In this document: positions 32,203 through 43,305 of the stretch, piece after piece
Layout: every line of letters starts with the position of its first letter
How positions within the stretch are numbered: position 1 is the first letter of the stretch
Assembly (NCBI RefSeq): GCF_025465995.1
Contig: NZ_JANLNY010000006.1
Coordinates: 558,001 to 622,000 of the forward strand
Reading direction: 5' to 3'
Source: Pseudomonas sp. 5P_3.1_Bac2
Lineage (GTDB): Bacteria > Pseudomonadota > Gammaproteobacteria > Pseudomonadales > Pseudomonadaceae
DNA length: 64,000 nucleotides
Notes under the pieces: model-generated
Database searches by the model: none
Told to the model about the DNA's origin: nothing
Seen by the model: the letters and a program-made list of their open reading frames with translations, nothing else
Position numbers and translations under genes: made by a program

Positions 32203-32297
32203 TTCTCTTTAGGCCGTCTGGTTGTGCTGATATCTGCCGAATAACTCCGGCGGGTATCACCGCAGTGTTGCATTGCCAAACCGTGGCTAGGTCTGAC

Positions 32298-33008
32298 TTA
32301 AAGCGTCAGACCAATCCATGAGTACTGCGGTGCTCTGGCTTGAGGAAAGTGTTGCCGTCTGCGGTAGCTGTCCAAGTTCTGTGCAGAGCAATAGGTGCAC
32401 TGTTCGCTCACCTCAATCTGCTGATCATCTAACTCCCTGCTAAGTAATCGCCGACAGTAAGCCTCTAAGTCCAGCCAAAGTTCGCCGCCATTAACCGCAG
32501 CCTGTTTGCTCGGGTTGCGGCTAATGGGCTGCTGTTTGTGCCAGAGCGCTGGGGCCGTTGTGCAAAGCTCACCGTGGACCTGTTCGATACGTTCTAGCAG
32601 CGGCCAGCTGACCTCGTAGCAACATTTTTTGATGGACGGCCCTATGGCCACTCTCAGACTGTGCCTCGGTATGCCAAAGGCCTCAAAGGCTGCAAAGGAG
32701 TGGTTAATAATATTGGCGACTAAGCCCTGCCAGCCTGCGTGAATGGCGGCCACAAATGGCCGCTCTGTGCTGCTAATTAAAATCGGCAGGCAATCGGCGG
32801 TGATTACTGCAATGGGCCGATTGCTGGTGGTGAAGAGGGCGTCAGCTTGGATCAATCCGGCTTGCTCATGGCCCTTTACTTGTACCACTTGACCCGCATG
32901 TTGCTGGTCGAGATAGAGCAGGACTGGCGGCTTGCTCGGCTCATTGGCGTGGCCGAAGCCGTGCTCAATGTGAGGTAGTGCGGATAGGTTGGCGGCCTTG
33001 AGCATCAA
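32298..33008 (-). CDS. pgeF: Laccase-domain protein PgeF/YfiH (purine nucleoside phosphorylase / peptidoglycan editing)
   Basis: Protein of 236 residues of the COG1496 family. The zinc-site residues are in place: His37 in QQHAGQ, Cys73 in TADCLP and His90 in AAIHAGWQG. The C-terminal CTYCSAQNLDSYRRR is also present. The family includes purine-nucleoside phosphorylases and a factor that keeps non-canonical residues out of peptidoglycan. It is not next to rluD or clpB, the usual pseudomonad neighbours, so it may be a second, diverged copy. Start is ATG 33008 or 33005. Confidence 0.85.
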   Translation of the reverse strand: MMLKAANLSALPHIEHGFGHANEPSKPPVLLYLDQQHAGQVVQVKGHEQAGLIQADALFTTSNRPIAVITADCLPILISSTERPFVAAIHAGWQGLVANIINHSFAAFEAFGIPRHSLRVAIGPSIKKCCYEVSWPLLERIEQVHGELCTTAPALWHKQQPISRNPSKQAAVNGGELWLDLEAYCRRLLSRELDDQQIEVSEQCTYCSAQNLDSYRRRQHFPQARAPQYSWIGLTL

Positions 33009-33198
33009 TGATCACTCCAGCGAATGCAGCGCGGGTGTTGGCGCTGTATTGGCATTGAGAGGGCGCTGCTGAGGCGAGGTTCCAGATCCTGCTGCACGAT
33101 TTGCGCAGGCTGAGGTTAATGCTCTGTGTTGGTTTGCTCGGCCTAACGCCGGTTGCAGCTTATTAAGCGGTATGCCTGGCCGAGCAATACCAGCGATG

Positions 33199-34506
33199 TC
33201 AGTTAAGGGCTGCCAGCAAGGCCGCGAGTTTTGCTACGGCCTCACTAAAGCTCGGGCGTTGTTGCAGATCCTCCTGCATACATGCCTGCGCCAAGCTCAG
33301 CAGTTCTGTCGCCTGAGCCTCAGGGCAGCGTTGTATCAGCTCCTCCAGCAAAATCCCCCAGGCGCGTATTTCGATACGTTGCAAGGCTTGGCCTTGTTCG
33401 GTTTGCGGGTCGAAGCGCGAGGCGGCGCCGAAATCGCCGAGCAGGGTGTGGCCGCTTGGCTTGACCAATAGGTTATGGCCGTAAAGGTCGCCGTGGAGGA
33501 TGCCGCGCTGATGCAAGTGGCTGGCGGCCGCAGCAGCGCCGTGGGCGATGGACAGCAGTTGTTTGAGGCTGAACTGCTGCTCTGGGGCGTAGCAGTCGCG
33601 GCTGCAACTGCTCAGCGAAGGGGGGGCGGCCAGCACTTGGTAGGCGCTGCTGATTCGCTCAAGGACCAAGGCGGGTGGCTCATCGGCTGCGGTCTGCAGA
33701 GCGCCGGCCACGCGGATTAGGTTGTGCTGTTCGCCAGCCAGTAAGCAGGCGGCCATTTCGCAGTGGGGCAGGCCGTCGCTGGTCATCTGGCCCTTAAAGT
33801 GTTTCACCGCGACCTCTTGCGCTGGCTGTCCAGGCGCTTGCCAGGTGGCTGCATGGATAATCCCGGAGGCGCCTTGGCCGAGCAGCTCGGCGTAGCTCAG
33901 TTGTTCGCGCGGGATCAGTGTGGCCGCCGGAGCCTGTTCTAAATGCGCACAGAAAGGATTGCCGGCATAGGCCAGCCAGGCTAAGCGCGGCAGCTTAAGC
34001 AGCCAGTCTGGCAGCGCCTGCAGGCGATTGGCGGCGATCCTCAGCAGCTCTAGGTTATGGCACCGGCTGAGGCTGGCGGGCAGGCTGGTCAGGCGGTTGC
34101 CGGCCAGCATCAGCTTTTGCAGGTATTGGCAGTCGCCTAGGGCTTCGGGCAGTTGGCTGATGCGGTTATCAGTGAGGATTAACCAGCGCAGCTTGGCTGA
34201 CAATGCGTCGGCGGCCACCTGCTCGATTTGGCATGACTTAAAGCCAACCATTTCCAGCTGCGGACATTGACCGAGGACTTGCGGCAAGGCCGTGAAGGGA
34301 TTATCCGAGCAAAACAGCACCCGCAGTTTATGCAGGCGGGGCAGGGTGCTGGGCAGGTCGCTGAGGCGATTATTGGAAAGATTGAGCACCTCCAAGCTGT
34401 CCGCCAGTTGGAAAACTTCTTCTGGCAGTTCCGTCAGATCAGCCGCCAGATCCAGGCGTGTGATGCCTTGCAGTTGGCCGCTGCGCAGTTGCTCAAGTGT
34501 GTGCAT
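33199..34506 (-). CDS. Leucine-rich-repeat protein kinase
   Basis: Two-part cytoplasmic protein of 435 residues. Residues about 15-195 hold seven or so LRR units (LEVLNLSNNRLSDLPSTLP, LRWLILTDNRISQLPEAL, LQKLMLAGNRLTSLP). Residues about 205-435 form a eukaryotic-type protein kinase: glycine-rich loop LGQGASG, Lys in VAVKHFKG near 231, catalytic loop HGDLYGHNLL near 338, and DFG near 355. The catalytic loop has HGD where most active kinases have HRD. No membrane segment is seen. The target is unknown. It stands alone beside the 122-bp REP tandem array. Confidence 0.88.
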   Translation of the reverse strand: MHTLEQLRSGQLQGITRLDLAADLTELPEEVFQLADSLEVLNLSNNRLSDLPSTLPRLHKLRVLFCSDNPFTALPQVLGQCPQLEMVGFKSCQIEQVAADALSAKLRWLILTDNRISQLPEALGDCQYLQKLMLAGNRLTSLPASLSRCHNLELLRIAANRLQALPDWLLKLPRLAWLAYAGNPFCAHLEQAPAATLIPREQLSYAELLGQGASGIIHAATWQAPGQPAQEVAVKHFKGQMTSDGLPHCEMAACLLAGEQHNLIRVAGALQTAADEPPALVLERISSAYQVLAAPPSLSSCSRDCYAPEQQFSLKQLLSIAHGAAAAASHLHQRGILHGDLYGHNLLVKPSGHTLLGDFGAASRFDPQTEQGQALQRIEIRAWGILLEELIQRCPEAQATELLSLAQACMQEDLQQRPSFSEAVAKLAALLAALN

Positions 34507-34541
34507 GAAGATCCTGTGGTGGTTGGCAATCTTGTTACGCC

Positions 34542-34990
34542 GTGGTGGATTACGCCGCTGCGCGGCTAATCCACCCTACGGGTGTGGTGCTCTTATCGTT
34601 GGGTGCAATCGCCGCAGAGGCGCTTGCACCGTTGTGTTTTGCCTGCGCGCTTGGCGTTGATCAGTGGTGGATTACGCCGCTTTGCGGCTAATCCACCCTA
34701 CGGGTGTGGTGCTCTTATCGTTGGGTGCAATCGCCGCAGAGGCGCTTGCATCGTTGTGTTTTGCCTGCGCGCTTGGCGTTGGTCAGTGGTGGATCACGCC
34801 GCTTGGCGGCTAATCCACCCTACGGGTGTGGTGCTCTTATCGTTGGGTGCAATCGCCGCACAGGCGCGTGCACCGTTGTGTTTTGCCTGCGCGCTTGGCG
34901 TTGGTGTGTGGTGGATCACGCCGCTGCGCGGCTAATCCACCCTACGGGTTGATCCACCTTACGGGTTGCGCGGCTAATCCACCTTGCGGG
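34542..34990. repeat. Tandem REP-like array, 122-bp period
   Basis: Four hairpins (GGTGGATTACGCCGC / GCGGCTAATCCACC) start at about 34542, 34664, 34786 and 34908. Each is followed by CTACGGGTG and nearly identical 80-bp spacers, so the unit of 122 bp is repeated three full times. Two shorter hairpin fragments follow to 34990. Read on the minus strand each hairpin is headed by GTAG, as in REP sequences. The array lies between the 3-prime end of metH and the LRR kinase start. Short frames in it are repeat artefacts. Confidence 0.9.
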
Positions 34991-35014
34991 TGCCTACCTT
35001 ACTTGGGCTTTTGC

Positions 35015-38000
35015 TTAGTTGTCGTAGCCCAGGTTCGGCGCCAACCAGCGTTCGGTGACGTTGAGCGCCTGTTGTTTGCGTTCGGTGTAGCTCTCGACTT
35101 GGTCCTTATCGATTTTACCCACGGCAAAGTACTGCGCCTGTGGGTGAGCGAAGTACCAGCCGCTGACCGCCGCTGCCGGGAACATGGCGTAGTGCTCGGT
35201 GAGGAACACGCCGCTTTTGCCGGCCTTGTTGAACTCGGCCGCTGGATCGAGCAGGGCGAACAGGGTTTTCTTCTCGGTGTGATCTGGACACGCCGGGTAG
35301 CCCGGGGCCGGGCGGATGCCTTTGTAAGCTTCCTTGATCAGCTCGTCGTTGCTCAGTTGCTCGTCAGCGGCGTAGCCCCAATGGGTTTTGCGCACTTGTT
35401 CGTGCAGCCATTCAGCACAGGCTTCGGCCAGGCGGTCGGCGAGGGCTTTGACCATGATCGAGTTGTAGTCGTCGCCGGCGTCTTGGTAGGCCTTGGCCAC
35501 TTCCTCGGCGCCGATGCCGGCGGTGGTGATAAAGCCACCCACGTAATCGGTGATGCCGCTCTCTTGCGGGGCGACAAAGTCCGCCAGGCTGTAGTTCGGC
35601 TTGCCATCGGGTTTGATTGTTTGTTGACGCAAGTGGTGCAGGGTGGTCAGCACTTGGCCGTCGTCGCCGAGCACTTGCAGGTCATCATCGGCCACCTGAT
35701 TGGCTGGCCAGAAACCAAATACGGCGCGGGCACGGATCAGCTTCTCGTCGATCAGCTTTTTCAGCATCGCCTGGGCATCGGCGTACAGCGCTGTGGCGGC
35801 TTCACCAACCACTTCATCGCTCAGGATGCGTGGGAACTTGCCGGCCAGATCCCAGGAGATAAAGAACGGCGTCCAGTCGATGTACTCGGCCAGCACGTTA
35901 AGGTCGATATCGTCCAGCACCCGCGCGCCGGTGAAGGTCGGTACGCTCGGCTGGTAGTTGGTCCAGTCGAATTGTGGTTTGTTCGCCACGGCCGCGGCAT
36001 AGCTCAAACGCTCGGTACGGGCACTGCGGTTGGCGGTGCGTTCACGCACCTCGATGTAGTCGAGGCGTGTGCGTTCAACGAAATCCGCCTTCAGTTCTTT
36101 CGACAGCAATTGGGTCGCCACACCCACGGCGCGGGAGGCGTCGGTGACGTAAACCACGGCGTCGTTTTGATACTTAGGCTCGATCTTCACCGCCGTGTGC
36201 GCTTTGGAGGTGGTGGCGCCACCGATCATCAGTGGCAGGTGGAAGTCCTGACGCTGCATCTCACGGGCCACATGGACCATCTCATCGAGCGATGGGGTGA
36301 TCAGGCCAGACAGGCCAATGATGTCGCACTTCTCCTCGCGCGCGACCTGGAGGATTTTCTCTGCTGGCACCATCACGCCCAGATCGACGATGTCGTAGCC
36401 GTTGCAGCCGAGCACCACACCGACGATGTTCTTGCCAATGTCATGCACGTCGCCTTTTACCGTGGCCATGAGAATCTTGCCCTTGGCCTCGGGCTTGTCG
36501 CCTTTTTCCGCTTCGATAAAGGGGATCAGGTGCGCTACGGCCTGCTTCATGACGCGGGCGGATTTCACCACTTGCGGCAGGAACATTTTGCCGGCGCCGA
36601 ACAGGTCGCCGACCACGTTCATCCCGCTCATAAGCGGGCCTTCGATCACCTCGATGGGACGCGCGCATTGCTGGCGGCACTCTTCGGTGTCCTCGACGAT
36701 AAACGCGGTGATGCCCTTGACCAGGGCATGCTCCAGGCGTTTATCGACCGGCAGCGAACGCCATTCTTCGTTCTCGACTTCCTTAACGCTGCCGTCGCCT
36801 TTGTAGTTGTCGGCGATGGCCAGCAGCGCTTCGGTGGCGCCGGCGTTGCGGTTGAGCACCACGTCTTCCACGGCGTCACGCAGCTCTTGCGGGATCTGGT
36901 CGTAGATCTCCAGCTGGCCGGCGTTAACGATGCCCATGGTGAGGCCGTTTTGGATCGCGTAATAAAGGAAGACCGAGTGGATCGCCTCACGCACCGGGTT
37001 GTTGCCGCGGAAGGAGAACGACACGTTGCTCACGCCGCCGCTGGACAGGGCGTAGGGCAGGTGATCACGGATATAGGCGCAGGCTTCGATAAAGTCGACG
37101 GCGTAGTTGTTGTGCTCTTCGATGCCGGTAGCCACGGCGAAGATGTTCGGGTCGAAGATGATGTCCTGCGGCGGGAAGCCGACTTCATTCACCAGAATGT
37201 CGTAGCTGCGCTGGCAGATCTCCCGCTTGCGCGCAGCGGTGTCGGCCTGGCCGGCTTCGTCGAAGGCCATCACCACCACGGCAGCGCCATAGCGCTTGCA
37301 CAGACGCGCGTGGTGCTTGAACTGCTCCACGCCTTCTTTCATCGAGATCGAGTTGACGATGCCCTTGCCCTGGATGCACTTAAGGCCGGCTTCGATCACG
37401 TCCCATTTCGACGAGTCGATCATGATCGGCACGCGGGAGATGTCCGGCTCGCCGGCGATCAAATTGAGGAATTTGACCATGGCCGCTTTGGAGTCGAGCA
37501 TGCCCTCGTCCATGTTGATGTCGATCACCTGGGCGCCGGCTTCCACCTGTTGCAAGGCGACTTCCAGGGCCTCGGTGTAATTCTCTTCACGGATCAGCCG
37601 GGCGAACTTAGCCGAGCCGGTGATGTTGGTGCGTTCACCGACGTTCACAAACAACGAGTTGCGGTCGATGGTGAACGGCTCAAGGCCAGACAGGCGACAG
37701 GCTTTGGCAATCTCCGGGATCACTCGCGGCGGGTGCTTGGCCACGGCCTCGGCGATGGCCCGGATGTGCGCAGGCGTAGTGCCGCAGCAGCCGCCGATGA
37801 TGTTCAAAAAGCCACTGGCGGCAAATTCTTCGACCACGGCGGCCATCTCCGCCGGGGTTTCATCGTATTCACCAAAGGCGTTGGGCAGGCCGGCGTTCGG
37901 GTGAGCCGAAACATGGGTGTCGGCCTTGGCCGCAAGCTCGGCCAAATAAGGACGCAGGTCCTTGGCGCCCAAGGCGCAGTTGAGGCCCACGGAGATCGGC

Positions 38001-38725
38001 TGGGCGTGGCTGACTGAGTTCCAGAACGCTTCGGTGGTCTGGCCCGAGAGGGTACGGCCGGAAGCGTCGGTGATGGTGCCGGAAATCATGATCGGCAATT
38101 CGAAACCCAGTTCTTCGTACACGCCTTGCACGGCAAAGATCGCGGCCTTGGCGTTGAGGGTGTCGAAGATGGTTTCGATCAGGATCAGGTCGGCGCCGCC
38201 CTCGATCAAACCCTTGGTGGCTTCGGTGTAGTTCTCCACCAGCTCATCAAAGGTGATGTTGCGGTAGCCAGGATCATTGACGTCAGGGCTGATCGAGCAC
38301 GTGCGGCTGGTAGGGCCGAGCACGCCTGCGACAAAGCGCGGACGCTCTGGGGTTTCCAGGGTTTTCGCATCCGCCACGCGGCGGGCCAGGCGCGCGCCTT
38401 CAACGTTGAGCTCATACACCAGCGCTTCCATACCGTAGTCGGCCTGGGACACTTGGGTGGCGTTAAAGGTGTTGGTTTCGAGGATGTCGGCACCGGCGTC
38501 CAGATAGGCTTTTTCGATAGCGCCGATGACATCGGGGCGGCTCAAGATCAGCAGATCGTTGTTGCCTTTGACATCTTGGTGCCAGTCGGCAAAGCGTTCG
38601 CCACGGTAATCCTGCTCCTCCAGCTTGTAGCTTTGGATCATGGTGCCCATGCCACCATCGAGAATCAGGATGCGCTCGGATAAGGCCTTTTTCAGGGCTT
38701 GCTGACGGGCGTTACGATCGGACAT
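35015..38725 (-). CDS. metH: Cobalamin-dependent methionine synthase
   Basis: Full-length MetH of 1236 residues, transferring the methyl group of methyltetrahydrofolate to homocysteine through cobalamin. Four modules are visible: homocysteine domain ([12 protein letters not shown]; zinc cysteines in [11 protein letters not shown] near 310), pterin domain ([16 protein letters not shown]), cobalamin domain ([10 protein letters not shown] with axial His near 760) and the C-terminal reactivation domain. ATG 38725 ([11 protein letters not shown]) is the family start; 14 extra codons to 38767 are not used. No cobalamin riboswitch was recognised upstream. It is divergent from cti. Confidence 0.96.
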   Translation of the reverse strand: MSDRNARQQALKKALSERILILDGGMGTMIQSYKLEEQDYRGERFADWHQDVKGNNDLLILSRPDVIGAIEKAYLDAGADILETNTFNATQVSQADYGMEALVYELNVEGARLARRVADAKTLETPERPRFVAGVLGPTSRTCSISPDVNDPGYRNITFDELVENYTEATKGLIEGGADLILIETIFDTLNAKAAIFAVQGVYEELGFELPIMISGTITDASGRTLSGQTTEAFWNSVSHAQPISVGLNCALGAKDLRPYLAELAAKADTHVSAHPNAGLPNAFGEYDETPAEMAAVVEEFAASGFLNIIGGCCGTTPAHIRAIAEAVAKHPPRVIPEIAKACRLSGLEPFTIDRNSLFVNVGERTNITGSAKFARLIREENYTEALEVALQQVEAGAQVIDINMDEGMLDSKAAMVKFLNLIAGEPDISRVPIMIDSSKWDVIEAGLKCIQGKGIVNSISMKEGVEQFKHHARLCKRYGAAVVVMAFDEAGQADTAARKREICQRSYDILVNEVGFPPQDIIFDPNIFAVATGIEEHNNYAVDFIEACAYIRDHLPYALSSGGVSNVSFSFRGNNPVREAIHSVFLYYAIQNGLTMGIVNAGQLEIYDQIPQELRDAVEDVVLNRNAGATEALLAIADNYKGDGSVKEVENEEWRSLPVDKRLEHALVKGITAFIVEDTEECRQQCARPIEVIEGPLMSGMNVVGDLFGAGKMFLPQVVKSARVMKQAVAHLIPFIEAEKGDKPEAKGKILMATVKGDVHDIGKNIVGVVLGCNGYDIVDLGVMVPAEKILQVAREEKCDIIGLSGLITPSLDEMVHVAREMQRQDFHLPLMIGGATTSKAHTAVKIEPKYQNDAVVYVTDASRAVGVATQLLSKELKADFVERTRLDYIEVRERTANRSARTERLSYAAAVANKPQFDWTNYQPSVPTFTGARVLDDIDLNVLAEYIDWTPFFISWDLAGKFPRILSDEVVGEAATALYADAQAMLKKLIDEKLIRARAVFGFWPANQVADDDLQVLGDDGQVLTTLHHLRQQTIKPDGKPNYSLADFVAPQESGITDYVGGFITTAGIGAEEVAKAYQDAGDDYNSIMVKALADRLAEACAEWLHEQVRKTHWGYAADEQLSNDELIKEAYKGIRPAPGYPACPDHTEKKTLFALLDPAAEFNKAGKSGVFLTEHYAMFPAAAVSGWYFAHPQAQYFAVGKIDKDQVESYTERKQQALNVTERWLAPNLGYDN

Positions 38726-38888
38726 GGGGCTACCTGGAGCAGAAACAAGGGGCGGCGATAATAACAAAGCTACGGGTTTTTTCCGCTAGGCTAGATTCTA
38801 GATGAATTATGTTCATGAATAAGGGACTCCACTTAGGTGTTAAGGGGAGTAAAATTCGCGCCTGAGATAGTCTGAGATTCCCACCAAA

Positions 38889-41174
38889 ATGTTTCTTCGC
38901 ATACTTCTGGCTCTTTGTTGCTGGTTTATATCTTCAGCACAAGCAGAACCGACCATTTCATACACCCGTGACGTTCAACCCATCTTCACTAAAAACTGTA
39001 TCGCCTGCCACGCCTGCTACGACGCGCCTTGCCAGCTGAATTTAGGCAGCGGCGAAGGGGCCCAGCGCGGTGCTAACGCCTTGCCCGTTTACAACGGCTC
39101 GCGGACCAAGGCGCAGGAAACCACGCGCATTTATATCGATGCCCACAGTCCTGAAGCATGGCAACGTAAGGGCTTCTACTCGGTGCTGGAGCAGCAAGGC
39201 AGTCAAGCGGCACTGATGGCCCGCATGCTGAAATTAGGTCATAGCCAAACCTTTGCCGCGAACCAAAAGCTGCCCGCGGATTTGGATATCAGCATTGATC
39301 GCTTGAACCAATGCCCACGCCCGGAAAACTTTGACCAATTTGCCAGTAAAAACCCCATGTCAGGCATGCCCTTTGCGGTCACTGGCTTGCAGCCTGGCGA
39401 TTATAAAACCCTGCAAGATTGGCTGGCGCAAGGCGCCGTGGTCGATCAGGTGCCTATTGAGCCAACGGCTACAGAGCAGCAGAAAATTGCCATCTGGGAA
39501 GGCTTCTTTAATGCCCCGGGTGCTCGTGAGTCGCTGGTTTCGCGCTGGCTCTATGAACACTTGTTCTTGGCCCATTTGTACTTCAGCGATGACCAAGATC
39601 AAACTGGCCACTTCTTCCAGCTGGTGCGTTCGCGTACACCTAGCGGCTTGCCCGTGGACATCATCGCTAGCCGCCGGCCAAACGAAGACCCTGGCACGCA
39701 CTTCTATTATCGCCTGACGCCTGTGCAAGGCGTGATCGTGCATAAAACCCACATCACCTATGCCTTGAGTGCGGCCAAGCTGGAGCACATTAAAGAGCTG
39801 TTCTACGGCACTGACTGGGTCGCTGACCGGGTGCCGGGCTATGGTATTCGCCGCCGCGCTAACCCCTTCGACACCTTCGCGGAGATTCCGGCCGAGGCGC
39901 GTTACCAATTTATGTTGGATGACGCTGAGTACTTCGTGCGCACCTTTATCCGTGGTCCAGTTTGCCGCGGGCAAATCGCCACTGACGTGATTCGCGATAA
40001 CTTCTGGGTGTTTTTCCAAGACCCTAAACGCGATCTGTTTATCACCGATCCTGAGTATCGTAAGCAGGTGGAGCCGTTTTTAGCGCTGCCAGGGCAATTG
40101 GATGGCATCGTCGACATGCTGTCGGTATGGCACTCCTACCGTGACAAGCGTAATGAGTATGCCGAACTGCGCTTTGATCGCTACGCCGACTCTCCGGCAC
40201 CTAGCTGGTCCCATATCTGGGCCGGTAACGACAATGCCTTGCTGAGCGTATTCCGTCAGCACGACAGTGCTTCGGTGCGTAAAGGTTTGATTGGCGATGT
40301 ACCGCAGACGATGTGGTGGATGGATTACCCGCTGTTCGAGCGCACCTACTATCAGTTGGTGGTTAACTTCGACGTATTCGGCAATGTCTCGCACCAGGCC
40401 CAGACTCGTTTGTATTTCGACCTGATCCGTAACGGTGCCGAAATCAACTTCCTGCGTTTGATGCCGCCTAGTACGCGCCAAGCCTATCTGGATGACTGGT
40501 ATCAAGGCACCGGTAAGCTCAAGGCCTGGATGGACTATCAGCACGTCAACAGCTCGGCCCCCACCGGTTTGAATCTGCCTGAAACCAACGCCAAAGAGGT
40601 GTTTGCCGAGACCTTGCTGGCCCGTTATGGCAGCCTCAACGCGCGACCTGACCCCATCAACCGTTGCCACAATGCCTATTGCTACCGGCGCCGCCTGCCA
40701 CCACAGCTGCAAGACGCCGAGCAAGCCCTGAGCCGTTTGGCCAGCAAACCGGCGGCGACGCTCAAGGTCATCGACAGACTGCCGGAAGCGACCATGCTGC
40801 GGGTGGAGATGGAGAATGGCTTCCGCGTGGTCTACAGCATGCTGCGCAACCGTGCGCACAGTAACGTGGCCTTTATGATGGGCGAAGAGGGCCGTTATCA
40901 GCCTTGGCTGGACACGCTGACCATCTATCCGGGGGTTCTCAGTAGCTATCCGAACTTTATCTTCAACGTGCCTGCGGCGCAGGTGCCGGAGTTCGTCATG
41001 GCGATGGAGACGGCCCGTGATCAGGCCGCCTTCGATAAGGTTGTGGAGCGCTGGGGTATCCGCCGCACCAATCCGCAGTTCTGGCTGTACTTCCATGACC
41101 TGTCGGCCTATCTGGAGCAGACCAACCCGATCGAGGCCGGGGTGCTGGATATGAACCGCTACGAAAACCTGTAA
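38889..41174 (+). CDS. cti: Cis-trans fatty acid isomerase
   Basis: Periplasmic haem protein of 761 residues that converts cis to trans unsaturated acyl chains of membrane lipids under solvent or heat stress. A signal peptide (MFLRILLALCCWFISSAQA) is followed by the haem-binding C-x-x-C-H motif at Cys37-His41 (CIACH). The long Cti domain follows (WLYEHLFLAHLYF, RRPNEDPGTHFYYRLTPVQG). The divergent placement beside metH is known in other pseudomonads. A TAAAAT -10-like box at 38850-38855 with a CGCGCC discriminator lies about 35 bases upstream. Confidence 0.94.
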   Translation: MFLRILLALCCWFISSAQAEPTISYTRDVQPIFTKNCIACHACYDAPCQLNLGSGEGAQRGANALPVYNGSRTKAQETTRIYIDAHSPEAWQRKGFYSVLEQQGSQAALMARMLKLGHSQTFAANQKLPADLDISIDRLNQCPRPENFDQFASKNPMSGMPFAVTGLQPGDYKTLQDWLAQGAVVDQVPIEPTATEQQKIAIWEGFFNAPGARESLVSRWLYEHLFLAHLYFSDDQDQTGHFFQLVRSRTPSGLPVDIIASRRPNEDPGTHFYYRLTPVQGVIVHKTHITYALSAAKLEHIKELFYGTDWVADRVPGYGIRRRANPFDTFAEIPAEARYQFMLDDAEYFVRTFIRGPVCRGQIATDVIRDNFWVFFQDPKRDLFITDPEYRKQVEPFLALPGQLDGIVDMLSVWHSYRDKRNEYAELRFDRYADSPAPSWSHIWAGNDNALLSVFRQHDSASVRKGLIGDVPQTMWWMDYPLFERTYYQLVVNFDVFGNVSHQAQTRLYFDLIRNGAEINFLRLMPPSTRQAYLDDWYQGTGKLKAWMDYQHVNSSAPTGLNLPETNAKEVFAETLLARYGSLNARPDPINRCHNAYCYRRRLPPQLQDAEQALSRLASKPAATLKVIDRLPEATMLRVEMENGFRVVYSMLRNRAHSNVAFMMGEEGRYQPWLDTLTIYPGVLSSYPNFIFNVPAAQVPEFVMAMETARDQAAFDKVVERWGIRRTNPQFWLYFHDLSAYLEQTNPIEAGVLDMNRYENL

Positions 41175-41475
41175 TAAGCCAAGCAGCGCTGCCTAGGGTG
41201 GCGCTGTTTCGATACCGACAACGCGCAGTGGCTAACCGGCATTGCGCGTTTTTTTATGGGCGTAAGAAGGGCGCTTGGGCATGGTTTCAGGCTATTGCGC
41301 AGGAGCCCTGTGCCAGTTGTTTGGGCTAGGTAAAGCACGGCCAGGCAATCGCTATCCTAAGTGGCAGACTGGCCAGACAAAGGACGTTGGTTGAGGGCTA
41401 GAGGGTTAGAAAAGCAGGACGTGAGGCGGGGCACAGGGAGGTCGCGCACTGCCTGGCAGGCAGTGCGCGATGGGC
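41175..41475. other. Gene-free interval with two hairpins
   Basis: No gene. The terminator of cti lies at about 41222-41254 (AACGCGCA / TGCGCGTT then T7). A perfect 13-bp palindrome at 41443-41469 (CGCGCACTGCCTG / CAGGCAGTGCGCG) sits just after the stop of the Aer-like gene and may end its transcript. Confidence 0.6.
41222..41260 (+). terminator. Terminator of cti
   Basis: AACGCGCA pairs with TGCGCGTT across an 18-base loop, followed by TTTTTTATG. Confidence 0.75.
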
Positions 41476-43041
41476 TTAGCGGTTAAAACGTTCTACCAGC
41501 GCGTACTGGCCGTTGGCCGTAGCGGTTAAGGCTTCACTGAGCAGCGCCATATCGTGGGCTTCGCCTGCGGTTTGGTCGGCCAGTTGGGCGATGGTCGTGA
41601 TGCTACGGTTAACCTCTTCGGCCACGGCGCTTTGCTCTTCAGCCGCCGCCGCGATCTGGTTGGTCATGTCCGTGATATTGGCCACTGCGGCGCTGATACC
41701 GGCCAACGCATCATCAGCCTTCTGCACGCGCTCGACCCCTTCGCTGGCTTGCTGGCGACCGACTTCCATGGTTGCCACCGCCTCTTCAGCGGTGCGCTGC
41801 AGTTTGGCGATCAACTGATGAATCTGCTCGGTCGATTCCGCGGTGCGCTGCGCCAAGGAGCGTACCTCGTCGGCCACCACCGCAAAGCCACGGCCCATTT
41901 CGCCAGCACGTGCAGCCTCAATGGCCGCGTTGAGGGCCAGCAGATTGGTTTGATCGGCGATGCCTTTGATCACGTCAACCACGCCACCAATTTCATTGCT
42001 GTCGTTGGCCAGGCGGGTCACGGTTTCGCCGGTATCACCTACGGACTCGGACAGGCGCTGAATCGCTTCGCGGGTTTCACGGGTCACGCTGCGCCCGGCA
42101 GTGGTCAAGCGGTTGGCTTCCTGGGTGGCCATGGCGGTGCGGCTCACGTTGCTGGCCACTTCCTGAGTGGTGGCGGCCATCTCGTTAATCGCTGTGGCGA
42201 CTTGGTCAGTCTCGCTGCGCTGGCGCTCCAGGCTCTTGGAGCTGTTATGGGCCAGCGAGTCGGCTTGCTTGGCTTGCAGGGTGAGCTGCTCGGCGTTGTC
42301 CTGCAGGCGGGTGAGGCAGGTCTTCAGCCGCGCTTCTTGGCTGAGGAAGGCCATCTCCAGGCGGCCCTGAGGACCACGGGCGTCGGTGTACATCTGGGCG
42401 GTCAGCGGGTCGGTGGTGCTTTGCTCAAGCATGCGCAGCAGACGTTCACGGCCGCGCATCTGCCATTTCAAACCGGCCAAACCCAAGGGCATGGCCAAGG
42501 CGGCAGCCAGACCAAAGCCCCAGCTGGAGTCCAGGTAAACGCCCAGCACAAAGCTAATCTGGCTGATGAGGATATAGGGCAGCCAGTTTTTCAGCACTGG
42601 TAGCCAGCTATCGCGTTGTGGGATCGCCGATTTGCCGCTGTTGATCCGTTGATAGAGGTTCTCGGCCCGCCGCACTTGCTCAGGTGTCGGTTTGGAACGC
42701 ACCGATTCATAGCCAATCACTTGGTTGTTTTCACTCACCGGCGTGACGTAGGCGTTAACCCAGTAATGGTCGCCACTCTTGCAGCGGTTTTTCACGATCC
42801 CCATCCACGGGCGCCCGGCCTTGAGGGTATCCCACATATGCTGGAATACGGCCGAGGGCACGTCTGGGTGACGCACTAGGTTGTGAGGGGAGCGAATCAA
42901 CTCGTCACGGGTAAAGCCACTGATCTCGATAAAGGCTTCGTTGCAGTAGGTAATTTGCCCTTTGAGATCGGTGGTGGAAATAAGACGCTGCTGGGCGGGG
43001 AAAGAACGCTCATGCTGAGTGACGGGTTGGTTATTGCGCAT
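41476..43041 (-). CDS. aer: Aer-like PAS methyl-accepting chemotaxis protein
   Basis: Protein of 521 residues. An N-terminal PAS domain ([49 protein letters not shown]) of the FAD-binding energy-taxis type is followed by a hydrophobic hairpin at about 150-190. The methyl-accepting signalling domain follows, with the conserved tip [20 protein letters not shown] and [11 protein letters not shown]. There is no periplasmic ligand domain, as expected for a redox/oxygen sensor. It signals to CheA/CheW at the cell pole. Confidence 0.9.
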   Translation of the reverse strand: MRNNQPVTQHERSFPAQQRLISTTDLKGQITYCNEAFIEISGFTRDELIRSPHNLVRHPDVPSAVFQHMWDTLKAGRPWMGIVKNRCKSGDHYWVNAYVTPVSENNQVIGYESVRSKPTPEQVRRAENLYQRINSGKSAIPQRDSWLPVLKNWLPYILISQISFVLGVYLDSSWGFGLAAALAMPLGLAGLKWQMRGRERLLRMLEQSTTDPLTAQMYTDARGPQGRLEMAFLSQEARLKTCLTRLQDNAEQLTLQAKQADSLAHNSSKSLERQRSETDQVATAINEMAATTQEVASNVSRTAMATQEANRLTTAGRSVTRETREAIQRLSESVGDTGETVTRLANDSNEIGGVVDVIKGIADQTNLLALNAAIEAARAGEMGRGFAVVADEVRSLAQRTAESTEQIHQLIAKLQRTAEEAVATMEVGRQQASEGVERVQKADDALAGISAAVANITDMTNQIAAAAEEQSAVAEEVNRSITTIAQLADQTAGEAHDMALLSEALTATANGQYALVERFNR

Positions 43042-43305
43042 AACAGTGGTTATTCCTTAATCGTTACCAATACGTCGGCAGCAGCAGACAAAAGTTTAGC
43101 CCGCACACTGGGCATAGCCGATAGGAGCAAAGTCGTAAAAGGGGAGTGCTGAAGAACTAGTGCAGGCGCTTTAGGCGTGGCTTTGAAGTGCCTGCGCGGC
43201 AATAGTGGCAGTTTAACTCGAAGGCGGGTGCTTAAGCCCGTTAAACCTTAAGTTTGGCTGCACTAAGACTCAGGTATCATCCGCGCTTGAAATGAGAGGA
43301 TGCTG

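Noticed and set aside
34582..34952. Repeated short frames (MWCSYRWVQSP...) in the tandem array
   Set aside because: They repeat with the 122-bp period and are produced by the REP-like repeats themselves.
34826..38017. Long plus-strand frame of over 1000 codons opposite metH
   Set aside because: It is antisense to metH, with the His/Gly/Asp/Val-rich composition expected from a codon-biased opposite strand.
38726..38888. Cobalamin riboswitch upstream of metH
   Set aside because: The interval is only about 160 bases, shared with the cti promoter, and has no recognisable B12-box.
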